Under the pieces are notes generated by a model, which was not told the origin of the DNA, did not search any database, and was given only the letters and a program-made list of their open reading frames with translations. 64,000 bases of DNA, taken from the NCBI GenBank assembly GCA_009692845.1, contig SHYK01000002.1, forward strand, positions 62,001 through 126,000. Direction: 5' to 3'. Both the position numbers and the translations under genes were made by a program. This document shows, piece after piece, positions 33,926 through 41,907 of this stretch. Source of the DNA: Chloroflexota bacterium. GTDB lineage: Bacteria > Chloroflexota > UBA6077 > SHYK01. Position 1 is the first letter of the stretch; every line of letters starts with the position of its first letter.

Positions 33926-35080
33926 ATGATCTATTTCGACCACGCGGCGACCACGCCGCTCGATCCGTCAGTGCTCGATGCAATGGTGCCCTATTACCGG
34001 GATGTGTTCGGCAACCCCTCGAGTGCGTATGCGGGGGCTCGGGAGGCTCGCAAGGCCATCGATGCCGCCCGCGACCGGGTGGCGAGCATCCTCGGCTGCC
34101 ACGGATCGGAGGTCATCTTCACGAGCGGAGGCAGCGAGAGCGATAACCTCGCGATCAAGGGTGTTGCCTTCGCTAATCCGGGCCGCCGCCATATTGTGAC
34201 CACCTCCGTCGAGCACCATGCCGTCTTGAATACCTGCGAGTTCCTGGAACGGCATTTCGGCTACGAAGTGACCTTCCTTCCGGTCGACCAATGCGGAATG
34301 ATCAGCCCGGACGACGTCCAGCGGGCGATTCGACCGGACACGGTCGTGGTCAGCATGATGCTGGCCAACAATGAAGTTGGCACCATTCAGCCTTTGGCTG
34401 AGGTGGCCAGGATTGCTGGCTCGCACGGGATCCCGATCCACACCGACGCGGTGCAAGGTGCCGCCAGCCTGGACCTCAACGTTGATAAGCTGGGAGTCGA
34501 CCTGCTCTCGCTTTCGGCCCATAAATTCAATGGGCCGAAGGGCGTAGGAATCCTTTACGTCCGTCGCGGGACGGCGATGCTCCCCCAACAGCAGGGCGGC
34601 GGGCAGGAACGTGGCATGCGCGCAGGGACCGAAAACACCGCAGGAATCGTCGGGGCGGCAGTGGCCCTCGAGTTGGCAGCCAACCGTCGTGAGACCTATG
34701 TACGCCACTGTTCTGAGCTTCGCGACGTGCTGATCGCTGAAGTCTTGGAAAACGTGGAAGACGCCGTGTTGACTGGGCACCCGACCGAGCGGCTGGCGAA
34801 CAACGCGAGCTTCGCTTTTGCTGGAGCGGACGGAGAAGCCCTCCTCATGGCGCTGGATGCCGAAGACATCGCGGCCTCAATTGGGAGCGCTTGCACCTCG
34901 GGAACCCTCGAGGTGTCACATGTGTTACGGGCGATGGGTCTCGATGACCTGTATGCGGGCGGCAGTCTGCGGCTGACCGTCGGGGCCGAGAATACCCGAG
35001 ATCAAGTCGAAGAGCTGGTTGAGCTGTTGCCTAACGTGGTGGATCGCGCCCGGGCGGCGCGACGGATGACCTTGGTCTAG
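33926..35080 (+). CDS. Cysteine desulfurase (NifS/IscS type)
   Basis: A 384-residue PLP enzyme that moves sulfur from cysteine to a persulfide for Fe-S clusters, thiolation or, in some bacteria, selenium chemistry. The PLP lysine is K200 in SAHKFNGPKG, the active cysteine is C323 in GSACTSGTLEVSHVL, and HHAVLN and HTDAVQ are conserved. ATG 33926 starts MIYFDHAATTPLD, the family-typical N-terminus; a GTG four codons earlier is less likely. It is next to the disulfide oxidoreductase and TlpA-like genes. Confidence 0.94.
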   Translation: MIYFDHAATTPLDPSVLDAMVPYYRDVFGNPSSAYAGAREARKAIDAARDRVASILGCHGSEVIFTSGGSESDNLAIKGVAFANPGRRHIVTTSVEHHAVLNTCEFLERHFGYEVTFLPVDQCGMISPDDVQRAIRPDTVVVSMMLANNEVGTIQPLAEVARIAGSHGIPIHTDAVQGAASLDLNVDKLGVDLLSLSAHKFNGPKGVGILYVRRGTAMLPQQQGGGQERGMRAGTENTAGIVGAAVALELAANRRETYVRHCSELRDVLIAEVLENVEDAVLTGHPTERLANNASFAFAGADGEALLMALDAEDIAASIGSACTSGTLEVSHVLRAMGLDDLYAGGSLRLTVGAENTRDQVEELVELLPNVVDRARAARRMTLV

Positions 35081-35171
35081 GTCCTCGCGGACAGCCCGAG
35101 CCCGGCTGGCTTGCACCAAGGGCGTTCGATCAGAACTCCTCTTACTCCAGGCTCAGGTTCGCGGAGCGCAC

Positions 35172-35867
35172 CTACTCCGTCTGTTCCGTCTCGCCTATGA
35201 GTCCGACCGCCTGGCGGATCGCTTCGACGAAGCTCTCCTCCGGAATGGCGCCGCTAAACTCCAGACGGTCGTTGATGATCACCTTGGGCACGCCGTCCAC
35301 ACCGAAATAGCCAGCCATCTCGGGGAACTCATTCGCTTCGATCACGTCGGCGTGGACGTGTTCGAACTCCATCGCCATTTGGTGAGCCACACTGGCCACC
35401 TGGGGGCACCATGGTCAAGTGGGGGTGACAAACACCCGAATGTTGATGGGCGTCGTGATCGCGCCGATCGCTTCACGGGTGGCGGGTTCGAGCAGGGTCT
35501 CGCCCCGCGATATGAGCTGAATATCTTGCAATAGCGAACCGAATTCGCGCCCGACTGGGGCCCCCGAGAACCGAACCCGCCCGCCCTCCGGACCCAGGAC
35601 CAGGACGGAAGGCACCCGCTCAACACCATAGCGTTGAGCCACTTCTGGTTCGCGTTCGAAATGATGAATCTCTAAAGAAAGCTTGTCCGAAAGCTCAACG
35701 AGTTCTTGCATCAGATTCTGGGTGTCGTCGCAGGTTTCGCAAACCGTTCGACCTGGAACAATCAGGCCAGATTGAGGGATGGTAAAGAGCAGGAGCCGCA
35801 CCGGCTCTATGAGGCCGGCCAACAGCTTGGATATTTCCTCTCGATCCTGCGGGCTGAAGATGGCCAT
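35172..35867 (-). CDS. Double-thioredoxin-fold disulfide oxidoreductase, candidate selenoprotein (UGA for first Cys of second CxxC)
   Basis: A 231-codon frame for a protein with two thioredoxin folds, like thermophile protein disulfide oxidoreductases. The first fold has C43-E-T-C46 and VERVPSVLVL; the second has VTPT, then UGA at codon 151 (35415-35417), then P-W-C154 and VDGVPKVIIN. The expected residue at 151 is Cys, so UPWC would be a selenocysteine redox pair. A 20-base hairpin follows the UGA at SECIS-like distance. No selA, selB or tRNA-Sec is visible here. If not recoded, the product stops at 150 residues. ATG 35867 has GAGGAG. Confidence 0.7.
35381..35417 (-). promoter_or_regulatory. 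UGA codon with bacterial SECIS-like stem-loop
   Basis: UGA at 35417-35415, then 14 bases, then a hairpin at 35400-35381: GGTG-GCC-AGTGT-GGC-T-CACC. It forms a 4-bp and a 3-bp helix separated by one bulged U, with a 5-base loop that contains G-U. Bacterial SECIS elements have this size and distance and a G-U in the loop with a bulged U; in E. coli fdhF the bulge is on the 5' side, here on the 3' side. Confidence 0.55.
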
Positions 35868-35910
35868 GTTTTGCTCCTCGGCGCGGGCACATTGCTCAAG
35901 GCATCGTACT

Positions 35911-35927
35911 CTATAGTCTTTTTCGTG
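35911..35927 (+). promoter_or_regulatory. Leaderless start and shared divergent -10
   Basis: TATAGT at 35912-35917 lies seven bases before the GTG 35925 of the TlpA-like gene, so transcription would begin at the start codon and no ribosome site is present. The centre CTATAG also reads as TATAGA on the opposite strand, facing the oxidoreductase gene. The two promoters would overlap, so the genes compete or are co-regulated. Confidence 0.45.
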
Positions 35928-36542
35928 GAGCAGGACTCTAATTCATTGCAACAGCCATCCGCACCGCAGCGGCGGCGGGCCGGACTGACCGGACGCATCC
36001 TGGTGACCGGCGCATTCATCTTGTTCCTGAGTCTCCTGCTGGGAGCAATGGGGCTCGTTTTGGTGAGGCGTGAAGCCGGTTCCTTTGCCGGTTTTGGCGT
36101 GAACACGGTCGGACGGCAGGCTGAGGTGCGCGCGCACCCGGCCCCGGAGTTTTCTCTCGCGACCCTGGAGGGGCAGCCCATCCGTTTGACGGATCTGCAC
36201 GGCAAGACTGTGATCGTCAATTTCTGGGCGTCGTGGTGCCCTCCCTGCCAGGATGAGGCTCGGACGGTCGAAGCAGTGTGGCGGTCCAGAGTGGGTCAAG
36301 ACGTCGTTTTCCTCGGAGTCAACCTCTGGGACGCGGAACCCGATGCCCGCCGTTTTGTAGACCGGTTTGGGGTCACCTATCCAACCCTGCTCGACGCGAA
36401 TGGAAGGATGGCGATTGAGTACGGCGTGACTGGAATTCCGGAGACGTTCGGGATCACTGCCGATGGTGTTCTGCTTCGCCATTGGGTGGGCCCCATGACC
36501 TCAAATGAGCTGCAGGGCTTGATCGATGAGTTGAGGGCTTGA
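35925..36542 (+). CDS. TlpA/ResA-like membrane-anchored thioredoxin
   Basis: A 205-residue protein with one N-terminal membrane anchor (ILVTGAFILFLSLLLGAMGLVLV) and an extracytoplasmic thioredoxin fold. The active site is WASWCPPC, with the cis-Pro segment VTGIPETFGI. This family reduces exported proteins such as apocytochromes. Start is GTG 35925, apparently leaderless. The next gene starts within its stop codon (TGATG), so the two thioredoxins are coupled. Confidence 0.85.
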   Translation: MEQDSNSLQQPSAPQRRRAGLTGRILVTGAFILFLSLLLGAMGLVLVRREAGSFAGFGVNTVGRQAEVRAHPAPEFSLATLEGQPIRLTDLHGKTVIVNFWASWCPPCQDEARTVEAVWRSRVGQDVVFLGVNLWDAEPDARRFVDRFGVTYPTLLDANGRMAIEYGVTGIPETFGITADGVLLRHWVGPMTSNELQGLIDELRA

Positions 36543-37102
36543 TGCGAACCGCCCAGCGCAAACGGGCAGCCCGAGCCGTCTTGTTCGGCGGCGGGTTTTT
36601 GGCCATGCTCTTGACCGTAGTCGGAGTCGCCCGCTGGGAAGGCTTCGATTTGGTCACCTGGTGGGGCGATGCCAGGGCCGCTTCGGAAGCGCACGGCCCG
36701 GCCCCCGAGTTCCAGTTGGACACCTTCGCCGGGGAGCGAATTCAGCTGGCCGATTTTCGCGGGAAGCCCCTAGTGCTCAACTTTTGGGCATCCTGGTGCG
36801 TGCCCTGCCGGGCTGAAATGCCCTACTTCGAGAGAACCTTCGAGACCTACCGGGCGTGGGGCGTCACCTTTGTCGGGTTTGCCGTGGAGGATGATCCAGG
36901 CGCAGCGCGAGACTTTTTGCGGGAACTGGGCGTCACCTACCCAGCAGGCATCGATTATCGGAACGAGACTGCCGTGCGTTACCGGCTGACCGGCTTGCCG
37001 ACGACGATCTTCATCGGAGCGGATGGAAACATCTTCCGAACGATCAATGGCCCGGTAACCGAGCAGGAGCTGATTGCCCTCCTGACCCGGCTGGTTGTCT
37101 AG
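36542..37102 (+). CDS. TlpA/ResA-like membrane-anchored thioredoxin, second copy
   Basis: A 186-residue paralogue of the gene before it: one N-terminal membrane anchor (AVLFGGGFLAMLLTVVGVA), then a thioredoxin fold with WASWCVPCRAEM and LTGLPTTIFIG. ATG 36542 overlaps the upstream stop. Two coupled TlpA-like proteins suggest a reducing chain or two different exported clients. The catalytic cysteines are intact in both. Confidence 0.85.
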   Translation: MRTAQRKRAARAVLFGGGFLAMLLTVVGVARWEGFDLVTWWGDARAASEAHGPAPEFQLDTFAGERIQLADFRGKPLVLNFWASWCVPCRAEMPYFERTFETYRAWGVTFVGFAVEDDPGAARDFLRELGVTYPAGIDYRNETAVRYRLTGLPTTIFIGADGNIFRTINGPVTEQELIALLTRLVV

Positions 37103-37191
37103 CCCGAATCAAATCGGGCGGGCGCGGCGAGGGTTGTCGCGGGCGTTATGACCACTGACGTCAGCGACTCTAGCGTACCCCGGAGTCCGTC

Positions 37192-38805
37192 TCAGCGATG
37201 GCCCGTTTGGGTCGGAGTAATGGTGCGGGTAAGCAGGGGTGTTGCTGACGCTGACGGGCTCGGAGAGCGGGTCGGGTCCTCGCCATCACGCCCTCGACCA
37301 CGCGCTGTGGGAGTCACGGTTGGCGAAACCGGGGAGACCACGGTTGAAGTGGGGCTGGCATCGCGGCTATGGCCGTCAGGCTGGTCCGTAGCGGTCGCAA
37401 TGCGGGTGGCGGTCGTTGTGGTCGCCTGAATCGTGGGCGGTAAAGCCGGCGTAGGCGTCGGAGTATCGTCTTCTCCATCACCGGTGCCGACCACGGTAGC
37501 TCTTCGGATCGGCGTCGAGGATGGCGTAGAAGTCGCATCGTCCGGGTCTCGCCCGTTCCCGCCCCGAACGGTCGCCGTCGGTGAGAGGGTAGCGGCGGCG
37601 GTTGGTATGCTGGGCTCACGGGTGGCAGTAGGGGTCTGGCTGGTTCGCGAGGGCAGCGCAGTTGCTGTGGTGAGAGGCACGCTCGTTGCCTCTTCACCAA
37701 ACCCGGGGATGGGTGTAACGGTTGACGAGGTTGTCGCGGACGGGGTGGCGACGGCCCGCGTGGGTGGTGTTCCCGCCGGTGTTGTGGTTGTGGTCGCGCC
37801 GCCGGCGTCCCAGGATGCTCTTTCTCCAGTGGTTGGAGTTGCTCGTAGGTCCGCAGCCGGACCGGTGGCTGGTCTGGATGTCGTGCTAGGAGTGACCGAG
37901 CGACGGGAGGACTCAAGTGGGTCAGTCCCGCCGGAATCGCCACCCCCCGAGCCCTTGGAATCGGTCGGCGATGACGTGCGAGGGGTAGGGTTGGTGGGAG
38001 CATTTGATGACGCGTTGGCTCGGCCTAGACCCTTTTGGGCTACGGCTTGGGCCATCACCACCGAGTCCCTGGCGTTGGGCGGTGCGTTTTCCGCAATTCG
38101 GGCCAGGACTTGCTGTTGCTGCTGCAGATTTGACTGGAGTCGCTCGATGACCCGTCCTGCGGTATTGTCCGGGAGGACGGGAAGGCTGTTGGAGGCTTCA
38201 GCCATTACATCAGCGTATGACTGGGCGGCGGCCTGCAAAGCGGCCTCGTTATTGGTGGCGGCCGAGCGATCGATCTCGGCTAGACGGTGTTCCGCAATGT
38301 CCAGTCGTACTTCGAACCTGCTTTGTTCGTCACGGGCCGTGGCAAGCCTGACCTGCTCCACGGCAAGCTTCACTCCGTAGAAGGGTTCTCCTGGAAGCGC
38401 TTGCTCCGATGCGTAGACTGCCCCCGAGCTGGTGACCAGGGCGACCGCGACCAGGACCGAAGCGAGCCCTGGAGCGCCCAGGCGCAGCGAGAGGGCGGGG
38501 GCAAGCAGCCGTCCGAGCCAATGCCGCCGGGCGGGGGCAAGCAGCCGTCCGAGCCAATGCCGCCAGGCGATCTCAGCGGGAATCTCGTGCAACTTTTCGA
38601 TGAATGCCTGCCGGGCAGCCAGCCTGCGGGCTGGATCGGGCACGACTTCGAACCGAGTGATGTGGGTGGCGAGATCAAGCAAGGGGGCGAGCTCACCTCG
38701 GAGTTCGGGATGCCGAGTCATCACCTCGTCAAGCGTTGCGGTTCCAGAACGGATTTCTTCCAGGCTCTGATCGAGGATCTCTGCGAAGGAATCGGAAGCC
38801 GGCAT
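37192..38805 (-). CDS. DUF5667-type membrane protein with long Thr/Pro-rich tail, partner of ECF sigma factor
   Basis: A 537-residue protein. Residues 1-90 are cytoplasmic and helical (FAEILDQSLEEIRSGTATLDEVMTRHP), with a 12-residue tandem duplication RRHWLGRLLAPA near residues 81-104, then a membrane segment (LASVLVAVALVTSSGAVYA), then DUF5667-like helices (GEPFYGVKLAVEQVRLA) and about 270 residues of Ser/Thr/Pro-rich, probably disordered, extracellular sequence. Its start overlaps the sigma factor stop (TAATG). The topology fits an anti-sigma or envelope-sensing partner, which is inferred from the neighbourhood. Confidence 0.78.
   Translation of the reverse strand: MPASDSFAEILDQSLEEIRSGTATLDEVMTRHPELRGELAPLLDLATHITRFEVVPDPARRLAARQAFIEKLHEIPAEIAWRHWLGRLLAPARRHWLGRLLAPALSLRLGAPGLASVLVAVALVTSSGAVYASEQALPGEPFYGVKLAVEQVRLATARDEQSRFEVRLDIAEHRLAEIDRSAATNNEAALQAAAQSYADVMAEASNSLPVLPDNTAGRVIERLQSNLQQQQQVLARIAENAPPNARDSVVMAQAVAQKGLGRANASSNAPTNPTPRTSSPTDSKGSGGGDSGGTDPLESSRRSVTPSTTSRPATGPAADLRATPTTGERASWDAGGATTTTTPAGTPPTRAVATPSATTSSTVTPIPGFGEEATSVPLTTATALPSRTSQTPTATREPSIPTAAATLSPTATVRGGNGRDPDDATSTPSSTPIRRATVVGTGDGEDDTPTPTPALPPTIQATTTTATRIATATDQPDGHSRDASPTSTVVSPVSPTVTPTARGRGRDGEDPTRSPSPSASATPLLTRTITPTQTGHR
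38493..38564. repeat. Exact 36-bp tandem duplication
   Basis: Two identical 36-base copies (38493-38528 and 38529-38564) encode the doubled RRHWLGRLLAPA of the DUF5667 protein, just before its membrane segment. Identity over 36 bases indicates a recent event, or an assembly artefact. Confidence 0.9.
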
Positions 38806-39431
38806 TAGGCTTCCTCTCGTTCTAGGATCCGCCGGAGCTCGGCTAATGCTCGGTGCTGAATGACCCGGACGGCACCTTCGGACTTACCGATGCTATTGGC
38901 GATGTCCCGGTGAGCGAGATTTTCGAGAAAGCGCAGGGTGATTACCTGCTGGTGTTCGGGACGGAGCCGGACCACCGCGGAGCGAATGCACTCCTGGTCG
39001 AATCGCATTTCCGTTCGCCGTTCGGGATTTGTATCACCCGATTCTTCCTTGGTGTCCTCGTCCAGTTGCGCCGTCACCCGGTTTCGGCGGTAGAAGCTCA
39101 TGACCAAGTTGTGGGCAATGGTGAAGAGCCAAGCGACGAATGGGCTGCCCGTGATGTGGTAGCGGCCGATCGCCCGCCAGGCTTGGAGAAAGACCACTTG
39201 AGTGATGTCCTCGGCGTCTTCTGTACTAGGGACGCGATATAGCACGTGTCTATAGACCCGGTCGTAGTAGAGGTCGTAGAGTTGCGTGAAGGCAAACTTA
39301 TCCCCGCCGATTGCCTGGGTGACCAGCGAATCTTCGTTTTCTTGAGTCGTGGGGTCAGTCACCTGGGGCTGGTTGGAGGAACGTTGTTCATGGGAGTTTG
39401 TTACAGGGTGGCAAGAATCCGCCGCATACAA
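38805..39431 (-). CDS. ECF-family RNA polymerase sigma factor
   Basis: A 208-residue sigma factor with regions 2 and 4 only. Region 2 is FTQLYDLYYDRVYRHVLYRV, then DAEDITQVVFLQAWRAIGRY and FVAWLFTIAHNLVMSFYRR. Region 4 is LRPEHQQVITLRFLENLAHRDIANSIGKSEGAVRVIQHRAL. About 35 unusual residues precede region 2. Its stop overlaps the start of the DUF5667 protein, the usual sign of a sigma/regulator pair that senses the envelope. Confidence 0.93.
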   Translation of the reverse strand: MYAADSCHPVTNSHEQRSSNQPQVTDPTTQENEDSLVTQAIGGDKFAFTQLYDLYYDRVYRHVLYRVPSTEDAEDITQVVFLQAWRAIGRYHITGSPFVAWLFTIAHNLVMSFYRRNRVTAQLDEDTKEESGDTNPERRTEMRFDQECIRSAVVRLRPEHQQVITLRFLENLAHRDIANSIGKSEGAVRVIQHRALAELRRILEREEA

Positions 39432-39455
39432 TTCCCCGGCGCCCCGGGAAGGGCG

Positions 39456-39899
39456 CTAGGCAGAGGCGCCGAGCGGCCACGTGCGGGAGCTAGACGCTAG
39501 GCAGATAGTATCTGGCGGGAAGGCGAAAAAGTTGCGTAAATGACTTTTTTCACCTCGACTCCCGCTAAGGCCTCGCGTATTCGTCCTCTGGGTCCTGACC
39601 TGAGCGAAGCACTCAGAGCAATAGACGGGACGGTCCTCGCGAGGCTGGAAAGGCACGCGAGCTTCCTTGCCGCAGGTGCTACAGGTCGCGGTATACATTT
39701 CGCGCTCGCCACCGGGCCAGCCGCCCGCACCTGAATACGCCCCGGAGGCTTGAGCCGAACGTCGCGCAGATCGGCAGTCGGGGCAGCGACCTGGCTCGTT
39801 AACAAGGCCGCGGGACGCGTAGAATTCTTGCTCGCCGCCGGTCCATGCAAACGTTTGCCCGCAATCGCGACACGTCAGGGTCTTGTCGGCGTAGCTCAC
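39456..39899 (-). CDS. Zinc-ribbon protein (two or three CxxC knuckles)
   Basis: A 147-residue protein with CRDCGQTFAWTGGEQEFYASRG and CPDCRSARR in the first half (a DUF-type zinc-ribbon), then CSTCGKEARVPFQP and CSECFAQV in the second. Such small proteins are common and their function is unknown. The last 35 residues are unlike the family and include DNA with a long A/T inverted repeat, so the true end of the conserved part is near QVRTQR. ATG 39899 has no strong ribosome site. Confidence 0.78.
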   Translation of the reverse strand: MSYADKTLTCRDCGQTFAWTGGEQEFYASRGLVNEPGRCPDCRSARRSAQASGAYSGAGGWPGGEREMYTATCSTCGKEARVPFQPREDRPVYCSECFAQVRTQRTNTRGLSGSRGEKSHLRNFFAFPPDTICLASSSRTWPLGASA

Positions 39900-40160
39900 G
39901 CTGACTCCTCAAGCATAGTCTTGGTCGATTCCGTAACGCGAGTCTAGCGGACCCTAGACGCTCCGTAGCTGGGGGAGAGCTAGCGCCCGAGTGCGCGAAT
40001 AGGCGGACCGAACCAGCGCGTGTATCATATCAAACTGCATCTGGGCGTGACTTACAGACCGCAAGATGCTCTCAGCTGCCGACTGGCCCGCTGTGGGTCA
40101 TCAAACGCAGTGTCCGGGCGCTGGCTGTTAACATCGTTTGCGGCAGTTGGAGGAATACAC

Positions 40161-41288
40161 ATGGCAGTCACCGCGGAGCAGGTCCTCGATGCCTTGCGGG
40201 TGGTGAATGACCCCGACCTGCATCGAGATATTGTGGCCCTGGGATTCGTGCAGCAGTTGGCTATTGAAGGGCCGCGGGTCAAATTTGACATCGTGCTCAC
40301 GACGCCGGCCTGTCCGGTGAAGGGCGAGCTCCACGATCAGGCCCGGTCCGCGGTGCTCGGCATCCCCGGAGTTGAGGACGTCGCAATCAACATGACCTTC
40401 AATGTCGCATCGAGCCGGAAGCCTCAAACTGAGAAGCTGATCCCCCAGGTTCGGAACGTCGTCGCGGTGGCCAGCGGCAAGGGCGGCGTTGGGAAATCGA
40501 CGGTCTCAACTAACCTGGCCGTGGCTCTGGCCGCCACCGGAGCGAAAGTTGGCCTGTTCGACGCGGACATCTACGGGCCGAATATTCCCCTCATGATGGG
40601 CGTCACCGATAGGCCGGAGATGCAGGGTACCGAAGAAAACAAGATCGTGCCCATCGAGCGCTTCGGCATCAAATTGATGTCGATCGGTTTTTTTGTGGGC
40701 GATGACGACAATCCGGTGATCTGGCGAGGCCCGATGGTTCATGGAGCGATCAACCAGTTCCTTCGAGACGTCGAGTGGGGCGAGCTCGATTACCTCGTAG
40801 TTGACCTGCCACCGGGGACAGGCGATGCCCCTCTCTCCCTTTCTCAACTGGTGCCCATTGCTGGCGTAGTAATCGTCACGACCCCGCAAGACGTAGCGCT
40901 GCAAGATGTGGTGAAGGGCGTCGCCATGTTTGAGAAGCTCGACGTGCCCATTGTCGGCGTGATCGAGAACATGAGCTACTTCGTCTGTCCCCAATGCGGG
41001 GAGACAACCGAGATCTTCGGCCACGGTGGCGGAGAGCGGATCAGCGCGAAATATGACATCCCGTTGTTAGGACGGATCCCGTTGGACATCAACATTCGCC
41101 TGGGTGGGGACGAAGGAAATCCGATCGTGCGCTCGGCGCCGGACGGGGCCTTGGCGAAAGCATTCGTGGTGACCGCCGAACAGACCGCGGCCCGAATCAG
41201 CACGCTCGCTCTGCAGCGCGACGAAGAAAAGCGGAAAGACAACGCGGTGCCAATTCAGCTCTTCTCCAAGTCCCCGACGAAGGCCTGA
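40161..41288 (+). CDS. mrp: Mrp/ApbC-family Fe-S cluster carrier ATPase
   Basis: A 375-residue protein: N-terminal MIP18-like domain (LDALRVVNDPDLHRDIVALGF and LTTPACPVKGEL) and a P-loop domain with deviant Walker A SGKGGVGKST, then DADIYGPNIPLMMG and YLVVDLPPGTGDAPLS. The cluster-binding CPQCG is at MSYFVCPQCGE. It carries Fe-S clusters to apoproteins, consistent with nearby cysteine desulfurase. ATG 40161 follows GGAGGAATACAC; the 47 upstream in-frame codons are not conserved. Confidence 0.94.
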   Translation: MAVTAEQVLDALRVVNDPDLHRDIVALGFVQQLAIEGPRVKFDIVLTTPACPVKGELHDQARSAVLGIPGVEDVAINMTFNVASSRKPQTEKLIPQVRNVVAVASGKGGVGKSTVSTNLAVALAATGAKVGLFDADIYGPNIPLMMGVTDRPEMQGTEENKIVPIERFGIKLMSIGFFVGDDDNPVIWRGPMVHGAINQFLRDVEWGELDYLVVDLPPGTGDAPLSLSQLVPIAGVVIVTTPQDVALQDVVKGVAMFEKLDVPIVGVIENMSYFVCPQCGETTEIFGHGGGERISAKYDIPLLGRIPLDINIRLGGDEGNPIVRSAPDGALAKAFVVTAEQTAARISTLALQRDEEKRKDNAVPIQLFSKSPTKA

Positions 41289-41418
41289 CTCAGCGCTGTC
41301 CGGTCATTCAGAGGAGCCTGGCCACGAAGAATCTCCCGGGAGTTCAACCACAGGTCGTCAGATTTGACCCACGGAGATCCTTCACTGACGCTCAGCATGA
41401 CATGACAGTCCGGTCCGC

Positions 41419-41877
41419 TTGAGTTTCGTAGTCGTTGATGCCCGCCCGCTGATCCACGGTCTCTACCTCCTCGGACTCATAGCGGTCGCCGCGACCGACC
41501 TGCGGTGGCGCTCAGTTTTCCGGGTGATGAGCTTCATCATGATTACAGCGGTGCTGATGACTGCCGGGCTCTTTTTCGGGGAATGGGAGGCCTCGACGGG
41601 GGGGTCCGTTTTTGGGGCGGGGGTCTTCGGCCTGCTTTACGGAATTGGAAGGCTGCTCTACGGCAGTCGAGAGCCACTCGGGTCGGGTGACATCGTCGTC
41701 GCAGGGCTCGTGGGTGCGATGGTGGGCTTCCCCCGGGTTATCCTTGCCTTGCTGATGGGCGTGCTCCTCAACGGAGCCCTGGGACTCTGTGCGCTACTAG
41801 CGGGGCGAGGGCGCGCTTCCCATATCGCGTACAGCCCGGGTCTCTGTCTGGGTGGCGCGATCGCCCTGCTAGCCTGA
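41419..41877 (+). CDS. A24-like prepilin peptidase domain protein
   Basis: A 152-residue polytopic membrane protein. The first aspartate lies in AATDLRWRSV and the second in LGSGDIVVAGLVG, the GxGD pattern of type IV prepilin/preflagellin peptidases. The N-terminal methyltransferase and zinc domain of PilD is missing, giving a minimal A24 enzyme. TTG 41419 starts the frame. The following genes are glycan-related, so a substrate cannot be named; no pilin gene is in the window. Confidence 0.72.
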   Translation: MSFVVVDARPLIHGLYLLGLIAVAATDLRWRSVFRVMSFIMITAVLMTAGLFFGEWEASTGGSVFGAGVFGLLYGIGRLLYGSREPLGSGDIVVAGLVGAMVGFPRVILALLMGVLLNGALGLCALLAGRGRASHIAYSPGLCLGGAIALLA

Positions 41878-41907
41878 GTCTCGGAGCCGCCCGGGAATGA
41901 CAGCGTC

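Noticed and set aside
37433-38380. 315-codon rightward frame
   Set aside because: It is the antisense of the Thr/Pro-rich tail of the DUF5667 protein; the low-complexity composition produces long open frames on the other strand.
39520-39552. A/T-rich inverted repeat (GGTGAAAAAAGT and ACTTTTTCGCC) as a terminator of the zinc-ribbon gene
   Set aside because: It lies inside the open frame, no clear T-run follows the stem in the direction of transcription, and the gene stop is 65 bases further on.
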